DNA of 5,093 bases, from positions 1 to 5,093 of the forward strand of contig CAZJNX010000285.1 in assembly GCA_964547415.1 (NCBI GenBank), in the 5' to 3' direction. The translations under genes were made by a program, and so were the position numbers. Source of the DNA: CAZJNX01 sp964547415. Its GTDB lineage: Bacteria > Pseudomonadota > Alphaproteobacteria > Rhizobiales > Amorphaceae. The notes under the pieces are model-generated. The model did not search any database. It saw nothing but the letters and a program-made list of their open reading frames with translations, and had not been told where the DNA came from. Shown piece after piece: positions 1-5,093 of this stretch. Positions within the stretch are counted from its first letter, which is position 1. Each line of letters opens with the position of its first letter.

Positions 1-473
1 TGCCGGTGAAGGCCGTGCTCACCGACAACGGCCGCGAGTTCTGCGGCACCGAGCGCCACCCCTACGAGCTCTATCTGGACCCCAACGGCATCGAGCATCG
101 CCGAACCAAGGTGCGGAGCCCGCAAACCAACGGCTTCGTGGAGCGCTCCAACGGCACCGTCCTCGACGGGTTCTTCCGGGTAAAGATGCGAGAGACCGTC
201 TACGACACCGTCGAGGCGCTCCAGGCCGACCTCGACGGCTGGCTCGTCCATTACAACAGCGAGAGACCGGACCTCGGCGACCGCAACCAGGGCCGCAGGC
301 TCATCGATACCATCAACCAGTCCGTACGCCAAAAGCTTAAGACGACACTTCACCGGATTCGGGATCCGTCGGCTCGCCGCGTCCGCAAGGACATGGACGA
401 CACGTACGCGGCGTGCGTCGAACCGAGGGCGGCGGCGCCCCGGCCCGTCTTTTCCGGCCGTTCTCGGCCTTGA
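1..473 (+). pseudogene. IS481-family transposase, 3' part, decayed C-terminus
   Basis: This is the C-terminal half of a DDE integrase-fold transposase, the enzyme that cuts and joins the ends of an IS481-type insertion sequence. The reading frame is open from the left edge (codon at 3-5), so the N-terminal helix-turn-helix half lies outside the window. Numbering from the GTG at 6, the second catalytic Asp sits in LTDNGREF (D7) and the catalytic Glu in QTNGFVERSNG (E46). The block with YDTVEALQADLDGWLVHYN (about residues 66-84) is typical of the family. Similarity ends near SVRQ (residue 109, position 332); the remaining 46 residues up to the TGA at 471-473 look like non-coding run-on. The usual ERPHQGY-type motif reads ERPDLGD here, losing a conserved His (family pattern from memory). 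I see no terminal inverted repeat after it. I infer an inactive remnant: the family call is firm, the pseudogene call likely. Confidence 0.78.
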
Positions 474-631
474 CCCGTCCTGGAACGCCGGATGTGCACG
501 CATCGCCCACCATCCAGCGATCGTCCTCGACGGAACCGGCTCCGCCGAGGCCTTTCGAGGCATCCAGTTTCCGTCGCAACGCCCTTCATCCCGGGAGAAT
601 GACGAAGGTTCCTCCGGAAGGTCGGATATGA
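333..631. other. Unassigned spacer between two transposase remnants
   Basis: No gene is recognised here on either strand. The open frames crossing it (run-on of the IS481 frame to 473, and a minus-strand frame continuing from the IS630 remnant) have Arg/Pro-rich translations without family motifs, as expected of chance open frames in GC-rich DNA. A small hairpin, GCCT-TTCG-AGGC, lies at 550-561, too short to call a terminator. The stretch may be eroded insertion-sequence DNA, but nothing in it proves that. Confidence 0.4.
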
Positions 632-847
632 CTCCGAACACAGCGAATCGGCCCAGTCCCGAAGCGTTTGCCGATCCAGTCCGGCCGGGTCCGCTGGCGG
701 CTTCCGGCTCATTCCGTCCGGCGCATCGGCGATGGCCAGAAGGCGCGCAGCGACCCGACCGTTGTTTTCGAGCCGCACGAGGTAGGAATCGATGGAAGCC
801 GCCGCCCCTGGGCGGCCAGGTATCCAAGCCGTCCGGACAGGGACATG
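632..847 (-). pseudogene. IS630-family transposase, N-terminal fragment
   Basis: Read on the minus strand, this piece resembles the helix-turn-helix DNA-binding domain at the start of IS630-type transposases, which binds the element's inverted repeats. Visible blocks are VPVRTAW (844-824), RVAARLLAIADAPDGMSR (about 757-704) and GLDRQTLRDW (682-653). The family usually shows arrangements such as RRLLA-LA--DG-SR and GMDRQTLRDWV-R-N (recalled, not searched). After the Trp the frame reads ADSLCSE. Dropping the single base at 649 would restore A-I-R-C, closer to the expected V-hydrophobic-R-aromatic pattern, so a one-base frameshift is plausible. The catalytic DDE domain is missing and the frame then degenerates to a stop near 350. 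No start codon with a ribosome binding site is evident. It lies convergent to the IS481 remnant and just beyond the petABC terminator. A chance match is unlikely given QTLRDW in the right context, but the piece is short. Confidence 0.62.
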
Positions 848-864
848 TTGCTGTTTCTGATGCC

Positions 865-880
865 TTGCCGAAATCGGCAA
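865..880. repeat. Short perfect inverted repeat
   Basis: The arms TTGCCGA and TCGGCAA are separated by AA, giving a 16-base near-palindrome. It lies 6 bases beyond the petABC terminator and just outside the IS630 remnant. It could be a second weak stem on the petC transcript, an operator-like site, or the outer edge of the lost element. Its role is not determinable from sequence. Confidence 0.4.
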
Positions 881-881
881 A

Positions 882-920
882 GAAACGCGGCGGCCGGTAC
901 GAAACCGACCGCCGCTTTTT
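882..920 (-). terminator. Rho-independent terminator of petABC
   Basis: Arms at 887-898 and 904-915 form a 12-bp GC-rich stem with a 5-nt loop. On the minus-strand transcript the only imperfection is a U-G wobble, and the stem is followed by GUUUCUUU. It starts 30 nt after the petC stop codon (945-947). On the plus strand the same stem has one A-C mismatch but is followed by five Ts (916-920), so it may also stop transcription entering from the insertion-sequence side. Confidence 0.75.
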
Positions 921-944
921 GCCTGACAGGCTGATCGACGTCCT

Positions 945-1802
945 TCAGTGTTTCAGCTGGCTCCAGATCTTCCGTTTGGTCAAGTACATGAGGACCAAAA
1001 AGACCGCCAGAAACACGATGACACGAAAACCGAGTTCCTTCCGCTCCTCGAGCTTCGGCTCCGCCGCCCACATGAGGAAGGCGGCGATATCCTTCGAGTA
1101 CTGCTCAACCGTTTCCGGCGTGCCGTCCGTATACTCGACTTGCCCGTCCACGAGCGGGGGCGGCATGGAGATCCACGGGCCCGCCATGAAGACGGGGTTG
1201 TACCACTTGCCAGCGACCGCGTCGGCCCCCTCCGGCGCCTCCTCGTAGCCCGTCAGGAGGTTGTAGATGTAGTCGGGGCCCTGTTCGGCGTAGAGGGTGA
1301 ACGGTTCGAAAACGAAGGCCGGAAAACCACTGTAGGCCGCACGAGCCTTGGCGATCAGCGACAGGTCGGGCGGGTAGGCGCCGCCGTTCGCCGCCATGGC
1401 CGCCTGCTGGTTGGGGTAGGGCGGCGGGATGGTGTCGGTCAGCTCGGCCGGCCGCTCGAACATCTCGCCCTGGTCGTTCGGGCCGTCCACCACAGTATAC
1501 TGGGCGGCGATCGCCTCGGCGGCTTCCTCCGAGAAGTGGGGCCCCGTCTCGTCCGTGAGCGTCCGGAAGGGGATGAGGTCCACCGAGTGACAGGCTGCGC
1601 ACGCCTGCTGGTAGATCTTGAAGCCGCGCTGCAGCTGTGCCTGGTCGAACTGGCCGAAAATGCCCGCGAACGTCCAGTCCTGCTTGACGATGGGGGCGGC
1701 GGTCTTGGCGGCGGCAGCCGCCGGGGCGGCGCCGCCGAGGGTGAGTGCGGCGGCGAGAGCGCCGGCGCACCCGATGGCAAGTGTCTTCATCGCATACCGC
1801 AT
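945..1802 (-). CDS. petC: Cytochrome c1, cytochrome bc1 complex
   Basis: Membrane-anchored c-type cytochrome that accepts electrons from the Rieske protein in the periplasm and passes them to soluble or membrane cytochrome c. The protein has 285 residues. It shows an N-terminal signal peptide (Ala/Leu/Gly-rich, about residues 5-31), the covalent heme motif CAACH (68-72), and the axial Met in ISMPPPL (M213). A single C-terminal membrane anchor (about 260-275) is followed by the basic cytoplasmic tail TKRKIWSQLKH. Length and order of motifs are normal for alphaproteobacterial c1. The ATG at 1802 was chosen because GAGGA, overlapping the petB stop codon, lies 10 nt upstream; the internal ATG at 1790 (MKT) would leave 22 nt. 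It is third in the petABC operon, 13 nt after petB, with the terminator behind it. b and c1 are separate here, unlike the fused fbcH gene. Confidence 0.96.
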   Translation of the reverse strand: MRYAMKTLAIGCAGALAAALTLGGAAPAAAAAKTAAPIVKQDWTFAGIFGQFDQAQLQRGFKIYQQACAACHSVDLIPFRTLTDETGPHFSEEAAEAIAAQYTVVDGPNDQGEMFERPAELTDTIPPPYPNQQAAMAANGGAYPPDLSLIAKARAAYSGFPAFVFEPFTLYAEQGPDYIYNLLTGYEEAPEGADAVAGKWYNPVFMAGPWISMPPPLVDGQVEYTDGTPETVEQYSKDIAAFLMWAAEPKLEERKELGFRVIVFLAVFLVLMYLTKRKIWSQLKH

Positions 1803-1815
1803 CGTTGTCGCGTCC

Positions 1816-3143
1816 TCAGCGTTCCGGGCGCCGCGTGGGCTCGGCCGTCGCGCCCGCTGGCTGCAGACCGCCTCCACCACCCGTTGCGGGCTTCGCCTTG
1901 GCGAGGACGGACTCCGAGATCGAAGTGGGCAAGGCCTTCGGCTTCTCGATGAAGCCGAGCACCGGCATCACCACGAGGAAGAACCCGAAGTAGTAGGCCG
2001 TCAGGAGCTGGGACATCAGCACGTTGGACATCCCCAGCGTGTAACCGTCCGCCGACTGGGAGCCCATGTAGCCGAGCATGATGCAGGCGACGACGAACAG
2101 CCAGAAAAAGATCTTGTATAGCGGCCGGTAGGCGGCGGAGCGCACCTTCGACGTGTCGAGCCACGGGATAAAGAACAGAATCAGGATCGAGCCGAACATC
2201 AGGATCACGCCGCCGAGCTTGTCCGGCACGGCACGCAGGATGGCGTAGAACGGCAGGAAGTACCACTCGGGGACGATGTGGGCCGGCGTCACCAGCGGAT
2301 CGGCCGGGATGTAGTTGTCCGGGTGCCCGAGATAGTTCGGCATGTAGAATACGAACCAGGCGAACGCCAGGACGAAGGCGACCAGCGCCACGCCATCCTT
2401 GATGGTGACGTACGGGTGGAACGGCACCGTGTCCTGCTGCGACTTCACGGACACGCCTGTCGGGTTGTTGTTACCGGTGACGTGCAGCGCCCAGATGTGC
2501 AGGACGACGACGCCCGCAATCATCCACGGCAGGAGGTAGTGCAACGAGAAGAAACGGTTGAGCGTCGGATTGTCGACGGAGTAGCCGCCCCACAGCCACT
2601 GCACGACGGACTCACCCACGAGCGGGATCGCCGAGAAGAGGTTGGTGATCACGGTGGCGCCCCAGAAGGACATCTGGCCCCAGGGCAGCACGTAGCCCAT
2701 GAAGGCGGTCGCCATCATCAGCAGAAGGATGATGACCCCGAGCATCCAAAGCACCTCGCGCGGCGCCTTGTAAGATCCGTAGTACAGGCCGCGGAAGATG
2801 TGGATGAACACCGCGATGAAGAAGAACGACGCGCCGTTCTGATGGATGTACCGGATCAGCCAGCCGTANNNNNNNNNNCCCGCGGCTGCTGGTGTTCGGC
2901 AAACACTGGGGCGTCGCCAGCCGCGACGTACATCGCCGTGTAGTGCATGGCGAGGACGACGCCGGTGACGATCATCGTCGCCAGCATGAACGTCAGGATA
3001 CCCCCAAACGTCCAGAAGTAGTTCAGGTTGCGCGGCGTCGGAAAGTCGATCGCCTGCGCGTTCATCAGGCTCAGAATCGGCAGTCGCGAATCGAGCCAGC
3101 GAGCAAACTTGCCCTTTGGCGTGTAGTTTGAATGTCCGTGCAT
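1816..3143 (-). CDS. petB: Cytochrome b, cytochrome bc1 complex (interrupted by an assembly gap)
   Basis: Integral membrane subunit carrying hemes bL and bH and both quinone sites. The 88-residue N-terminal part (3143-2880) contains PTPRNLNYFWTFGG and the first membrane helix ending in VVLAMHYT. After ten Ns the frame resumes at YGWLIRY. The paired heme ligands are all present with 14-residue spacing: HQNGAS (2844-2842) and HIFRG (2802-2800); HYLLPW (2541-2539) and HIWALH (2499-2497). GYVLPWGQMSFWG and the Qo-site PEWY (2271-2260) are intact. The C-terminal part has 350 residues and ends in a Gly-rich tail. The ATG at 3143 is supported by AAAGGA 6 nt upstream (3155-3150); it lies 21 nt after the petA stop. 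With ten Ns the two halves are out of frame; one frame needs a gap of 2 modulo 3. The 19 residues just before the gap lack the expected conserved EHIMRDVN-like segment, so that join is suspect. I take this as a draft-sequence fault, not a real pseudogene. Confidence 0.95.
2869..2878. other. Ten-N assembly gap inside petB
   Basis: Ten undetermined bases sit between the MHYT and YGWL segments of cytochrome b. Ten is a common scaffolding placeholder, so the true length is unknown. The flanking coding halves require 2 modulo 3 bases to stay in one frame. Confidence 0.98.
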
Positions 3144-3164
3144 CGCCAATCCTTTCGCCTAGCG

Positions 3165-3725
3165 TCAGCCGATCAGGATCTCGTTCTCGGAAACGAACCG
3201 GTACGGCGGAATATGGAGGTTCTCCGGTGCCGGCCCCTTCCGAATGCGGCCCGCGCCGTCGTAGTGCGACCCGTGACACGGGCAGAACCAGCCGTCGTAG
3301 TCGCCGGATTCGCTGAGCGGGATGCAGCCCAGATGGGTGCACACCCCGATCATCACGAGCCACGGCTCCCGCCCCTCGGCAGCGCGGTTGGCGTCCGTCG
3401 CGGGGGCGTCGGCCGGAAGGTTCGCGTTGCGGGCGAGCGGGTCGGGTAGGGAGGCGACCTCGACCGCATTGGCTTCCTGCACGTCCTCTGCCGTCCGGCG
3501 ACGGATGAAGACCGGCTTGCCGCGCCACATCACGCGGATCTCCTGACCCTCCTGGACCGCGGCCACGTTCACCTCGATCGAGGCGAGCGCCTCGGCCGCC
3601 GCGTCCGGGTTCATCTGGTCGATGAAGGGCCAGGCCACGGCGCCCACGCCGACCGCCGCCATCGCGCCGGTCGCCAGGTAGAGGAAATCGCGTCTTGTCC
3701 CTTCCGCTGCTTCAGTCTCGGCCAC
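3165..3725 (-). CDS. petA: Ubiquinol-cytochrome c reductase Rieske iron-sulfur subunit
   Basis: Periplasmic [2Fe-2S] protein, tethered by one N-terminal helix, that takes the first electron from quinol at the Qo site and carries it to cytochrome c1. The 186-residue protein starts with a twin-arginine type leader (TRRDFLYLATG, residues 10-20) running into a hydrophobic helix (about 15-35). This fits Tat export with an uncleaved anchor. The cluster boxes are CTHLGC (129-134) and CPCHGSHYD (148-156). C129, H131, C148 and H151 are cluster ligands by family knowledge; C134 and C150 form the disulfide. S153 and Y155, which raise the redox potential in high-potential Rieske proteins, are present, as is the GPAP turn (164-167). 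It is the first gene of petABC. The start is GTG, chosen because of an excellent AAGGAG 6 nt upstream. Length is normal for the family. Confidence 0.97.
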   Translation of the reverse strand: MAETEAAEGTRRDFLYLATGAMAAVGVGAVAWPFIDQMNPDAAAEALASIEVNVAAVQEGQEIRVMWRGKPVFIRRRTAEDVQEANAVEVASLPDPLARNANLPADAPATDANRAAEGREPWLVMIGVCTHLGCIPLSESGDYDGWFCPCHGSHYDGAGRIRKGPAPENLHIPPYRFVSENEILIG

Positions 3726-3731
3726 GACGGG

Positions 3732-3737
3732 CTCCTT
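3732..3737 (-). promoter_or_regulatory. Ribosome binding site fixing the petA GTG start
   Basis: AAGGAG, a near-consensus Shine-Dalgarno sequence, ends 6 nt before the GTG at 3725-3723. It decides the non-ATG start for the Rieske gene. Confidence 0.85.
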
Positions 3738-3806
3738 CGTGTTCTTCGGTACCGATGATGTCGCATGGGCCGATCCGGGGCGCAGGGCCGGCGGACCGGA
3801 CCGCGC

Positions 3807-3831
3807 GCCCGGGGGGCGGCCGGCCCCGGGC
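3807..3831. repeat. GC-rich inverted repeat in the presumed petA leader
   Basis: The arms GCCCGGGG (3807-3814) and CCCCGGGC (3824-3831) surround a 9-nt loop. If petABC is transcribed from the AT-rich island, this hairpin would sit in the 5' leader about 80 nt before the GTG. There is no T tract, so it is not a simple terminator. It may be structure without function in GC-rich DNA. Confidence 0.35.
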
Positions 3832-3918
3832 CGTGTGCCCGTGCCAGCCGCCCCGACCAGCGCGGCCTGCGGGCGGCGGGAAACGTCCGTCGAGCCGCCC
3901 AGACGCGGCCTATGGCAG

Positions 3919-3942
3919 TCTGAGCGTTTATTTGCATCTGAG
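3919..3942. repeat. Direct repeat of TCTGAG in the promoter island
   Basis: TCTGAG occurs at 3919-3924 and again at 3937-3942, 18 bp apart, each preceded by GCA (with one extra base in the first copy). The copies overlap the candidate petABC promoter. The spacing is near two helical turns, which would suit a dimeric regulator, but six-base repeats can arise by chance. Confidence 0.3.
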
Positions 3943-3956
3943 TAATGTCATGTCCA
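3927..3956 (-). promoter_or_regulatory. Candidate promoter of petABC
   Basis: On the minus strand TGGACA (3956-3951) matches five of six bases of the TTGACA consensus. AATAAA (3932-3927) matches four of six of TATAAT after an 18-nt spacer. This is the only AT-rich patch in the divergent region. It would give a transcript start near 3920 and a leader of roughly 195 nt. The match is imperfect and alphaproteobacterial promoters vary, so treat it as a guess. Confidence 0.3.
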
Positions 3957-4133
3957 GCCTGCCCGGCCGGCGCCGGACCCTATGTCGCAAAGCCCGATAT
4001 GCCGAGTTTTCCGGGACATCCGGCCGGTCCGGCCGACGGGAGGAGGGTGCGCCGGCCAGGCGGCCGGCCGCCCCACCGAAACTTGCACGTCAGCCTTGCA
4101 CGGGCCTTGCGCCCGTCGAGGGAGGCCCCATCC

Positions 4134-4595
4134 GTGATCACGCTCGCCCTCTACCAGCCGGACATTCCCCAGAACACCGGCGCGATCCTGAGGACCGCCG
4201 CCTGCCTCGGCATCGCGGTCGACCTCGTGGAGCCGGCCGGCTTCCGCCTCGACGACCGGGCCATGGCCCGCGCGGGCCTCGACTACGCCGCCCGCGCCGC
4301 CCTCGTCCGGCACGCCACCTTCGAGGCCTTCCGGACGGCCGTCGACGCCCGCGGGGGACGGCTCGTCCTCTTCACGACCCGCGCCGCCCGCGCCTACACC
4401 GACCTCGCCTTCGCGCCGGGCGACGCCCTCCTGTTCGGGCGGGAGAGCGCCGGCGTGCCCGAGCCGGTGCACGCCGCGGCGGACGTCGCCGTCGCGATTC
4501 CGCTCGCGCCCGGCATGCGTTCGCTCAACGTGTCGGTCGCGGCCGGCATGGGGGCGGCGGAGGCCCTGCGCCAGCTCGCGTGGGCCCGCCCCTGA
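4134..4595 (+). CDS. trmL: tRNA (cytidine/uridine-34-2'-O)-methyltransferase
   Basis: SPOUT-superfamily enzyme that uses S-adenosylmethionine to methylate the 2'-OH of the wobble nucleotide of tRNA-Leu isoacceptors in the cytoplasm. The 153-residue length matches the family. Visible motifs are ALYQPDIPQNTGAILRTAA (5-23), EPAGFRLDD (33-41), RAGLDY (46-51), the knot motif LLFGRESAGVPE (99-110) and RSLNVSVAAGMGAAEALRQL (129-148). Together the last two form the trefoil-knot cofactor site. E. coli TrmL has the equivalent EPEIPPNTG, LMFGPETRGLP and RSMNLSNAVSV. The start is GTG at 4134, supported by GGAGG 8 nt upstream (4121-4125); an upstream ATG at 3945 in the same frame would add 63 residues with no family counterpart. 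It is divergent from petABC and 70 nt ahead of hemF, probably cotranscribed with it. Confidence 0.93.
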   Translation: MITLALYQPDIPQNTGAILRTAACLGIAVDLVEPAGFRLDDRAMARAGLDYAARAALVRHATFEAFRTAVDARGGRLVLFTTRAARAYTDLAFAPGDALLFGRESAGVPEPVHAAADVAVAIPLAPGMRSLNVSVAAGMGAAEALRQLAWARP

Positions 4596-4665
4596 CGCCG
4601 CCCGCCGGCGTTGCATCGGCGACGGCCGCCCCGCTATGTCGGGCCGGACAGCCACGGAGACGAGG

Positions 4666-5093
4666 ATGGACACGATCCACGACGACGCGCTCGAGGCGCA
4701 CAAGGGCGCCGCGCGGGCCTGGTTCGAGGCGCTCCAGGACAGGATCTCGGCCGCCTTCGAGGCGCTCGAGGACGAGGCGGAGGGAACGCCCGGCACCGAC
4801 GGGCGCCCCGCCGGCCGCTTCGAGCGGACGCCGTGGACCCGCACCGATTCCACCGGCGAACCCGGCGGCGGCGGGCGGATGGGGATGATCCACGGCCGCC
4901 TGTTCGAGAAGGCGGGCGTCCACACGTCCACCGTCTACGGCACGTTCTCCGAGGAGATGCGCAAGCAGATCCCGGGCGCGGACGAGGACCCGCGCTTCTG
5001 GGCCTCGGGCATCTCGCTGATCGCCCACCCCCTCAACCCGAACGTGCCGACCGTGCACATGAACACGCGCATGGTGGTGACGACGCGCCGCTG
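4666..5093 (+). CDS. hemF: Oxygen-dependent coproporphyrinogen III oxidase, 5' part
   Basis: Aerobic enzyme of heme synthesis that oxidatively decarboxylates two propionates of coproporphyrinogen III to vinyl groups, giving protoporphyrinogen IX, in the cytoplasm. The frame is open to the right edge, so 142 residues, about half the protein, are present. Family features are the N-terminal helix (ARAWFEALQDRI, 16-27), GGGGRMGMIHGRLFEKAGVH (67-86), STVYGTFSEE (88-97), QIPGADEDPRFWASGISLIA (101-120) and HPLNPNVPTVHMNTRMVV (121-138). The His in AHP and the His in VHMNTR belong to the conserved active-site region. The ATG at 4666 has GGAG 6 nt upstream (4656-4659). An in-frame ATG at 4636 would add ten residues but lacks a good ribosome binding site. 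It follows trmL at 70 nt with no terminator-like hairpin between them. The neighbourhood with the heme-containing bc1 complex is functionally sensible. Confidence 0.95.
   Translation, partial: MDTIHDDALEAHKGAARAWFEALQDRISAAFEALEDEAEGTPGTDGRPAGRFERTPWTRTDSTGEPGGGGRMGMIHGRLFEKAGVHTSTVYGTFSEEMRKQIPGADEDPRFWASGISLIAHPLNPNVPTVHMNTRMVVTTRR

Larger units (their letters stand above)
3726..4133. other. Divergent intergenic region between petA and trmL
   Basis: This 408-bp stretch separates petABC (leftward) from trmL-hemF (rightward) and should hold promoters for both. It is very GC-rich and contains several GGCCGG words (for example at 3786, 3819, 3964, 4021 and 4062), except for an AT-richer island at about 3925-3951. 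The open frame extending upstream of trmL to 3945 has no recognisable domain and only exists because of GC bias, so I do not call it coding. No tRNA, riboswitch or known operator was recognised. Confidence 0.6.

Noticed and set aside
350..631. The rest of the minus-strand frame downstream of the IS630 fragment as a real protein.
   Set aside because: It is Arg-rich, without motifs, and does not resemble the next part of an IS630 transposase. It looks like chance read-through.
948..1952. A 334-codon open frame on the plus strand opposite petC.
   Set aside because: It mirrors the codons of petC and its Arg/Gly/Val-rich translation matches no family I know.
1816..3143. petB as a genuine frameshifted pseudogene.
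   Set aside because: The frame change coincides exactly with the N run, all heme ligands and PEWY are intact, and petA and petC are undamaged. An assembly gap explains it.
3144..3528. Upstream extension of the cytochrome b C-terminal frame across the N gap into petA.
   Set aside because: Through the ten Ns this frame leaves the cytochrome b N-terminus and becomes an out-of-frame reading of petB and petA. The real petB start is in the other frame at 3143.
3945..4133. A 63-residue N-terminal extension of TrmL starting at the ATG at 3945.
   Set aside because: TrmL proteins begin at the equivalent of ITLALYQPDIP, and a GGAGG site lies 8 nt before the GTG at 4134. The extension has no family counterpart.
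4596..4665. A possible terminator or promoter between trmL and hemF.
   Set aside because: GC-rich short repeats are present but no stem with a T tract and no promoter-like pair could be found in these 70 bases.
3695..4888. A 397-codon open frame on the plus strand covering the divergent region and trmL.
   Set aside because: Its translation is Arg/Pro/Gly-rich low-complexity sequence in the wrong frame over trmL, whose own frame carries clear family motifs. It is a GC-bias shadow.
3948..4931. A 327-codon open frame on the minus strand opposite trmL and hemF.
   Set aside because: It is antisense to two well-supported genes, has no recognisable domain and is biased in composition.
1..5093. CRISPR arrays, tRNA or rRNA genes, toxin-antitoxin or defence genes.
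   Set aside because: No regularly spaced repeats, no tRNA-like cloverleaf and no such protein families were seen on either strand.

Overview
The window looks like a GC-rich alphaproteobacterial chromosome. Three things point there: separate petA, petB and petC genes in that order, a nearby divergent trmL-hemF pair, and strongly GC-biased third codon positions. The order and genus cannot be fixed from the sequence. Cytochrome b and c1 are separate reading frames, so this is not the fused fbcH arrangement known from Bradyrhizobium. A run of ten Ns inside petB shows that this is a scaffolded draft assembly.

Layout from left to right. Positions 1-332 hold the 3' part of an IS481-type transposase on the plus strand, cut by the window edge and decayed at its C-terminus. 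Positions 333-631 hold nothing I recognise. Positions 632-847 (minus strand) hold the eroded N-terminal piece of an IS630-type transposase. A strong hairpin terminator at 887-915 separates this insertion-sequence debris from the petABC operon, which reads leftward from 3725 to 945: Rieske protein, cytochrome b, cytochrome c1, with 21 and 13 nt between genes. A 408-bp divergent intergenic region (3726-4133) contains one AT-rich island that probably carries a promoter. Rightward from 4134 come trmL, a wobble-position tRNA 2'-O-methyltransferase, and hemF, the oxygen-dependent coproporphyrinogen III oxidase, which runs off the right edge.

Functionally, petABC encodes the three catalytic subunits of the cytochrome bc1 complex (quinol:cytochrome c oxidoreductase). 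All four b-heme histidines, the PEWY motif, the c1 heme motif with its axial Met, and both Rieske cluster boxes are visible. HemF supplies heme precursors under oxygen, so its neighbourhood with a three-heme respiratory complex makes sense. trmL is a translation gene.

I looked for a new system and did not find one; this is mostly a conserved housekeeping region. The points worth a second look are the damaged or misassembled stretch of petB beside the N run, the two unrelated transposase fragments just beyond the petABC terminator, and the architecture of the divergent promoter region.
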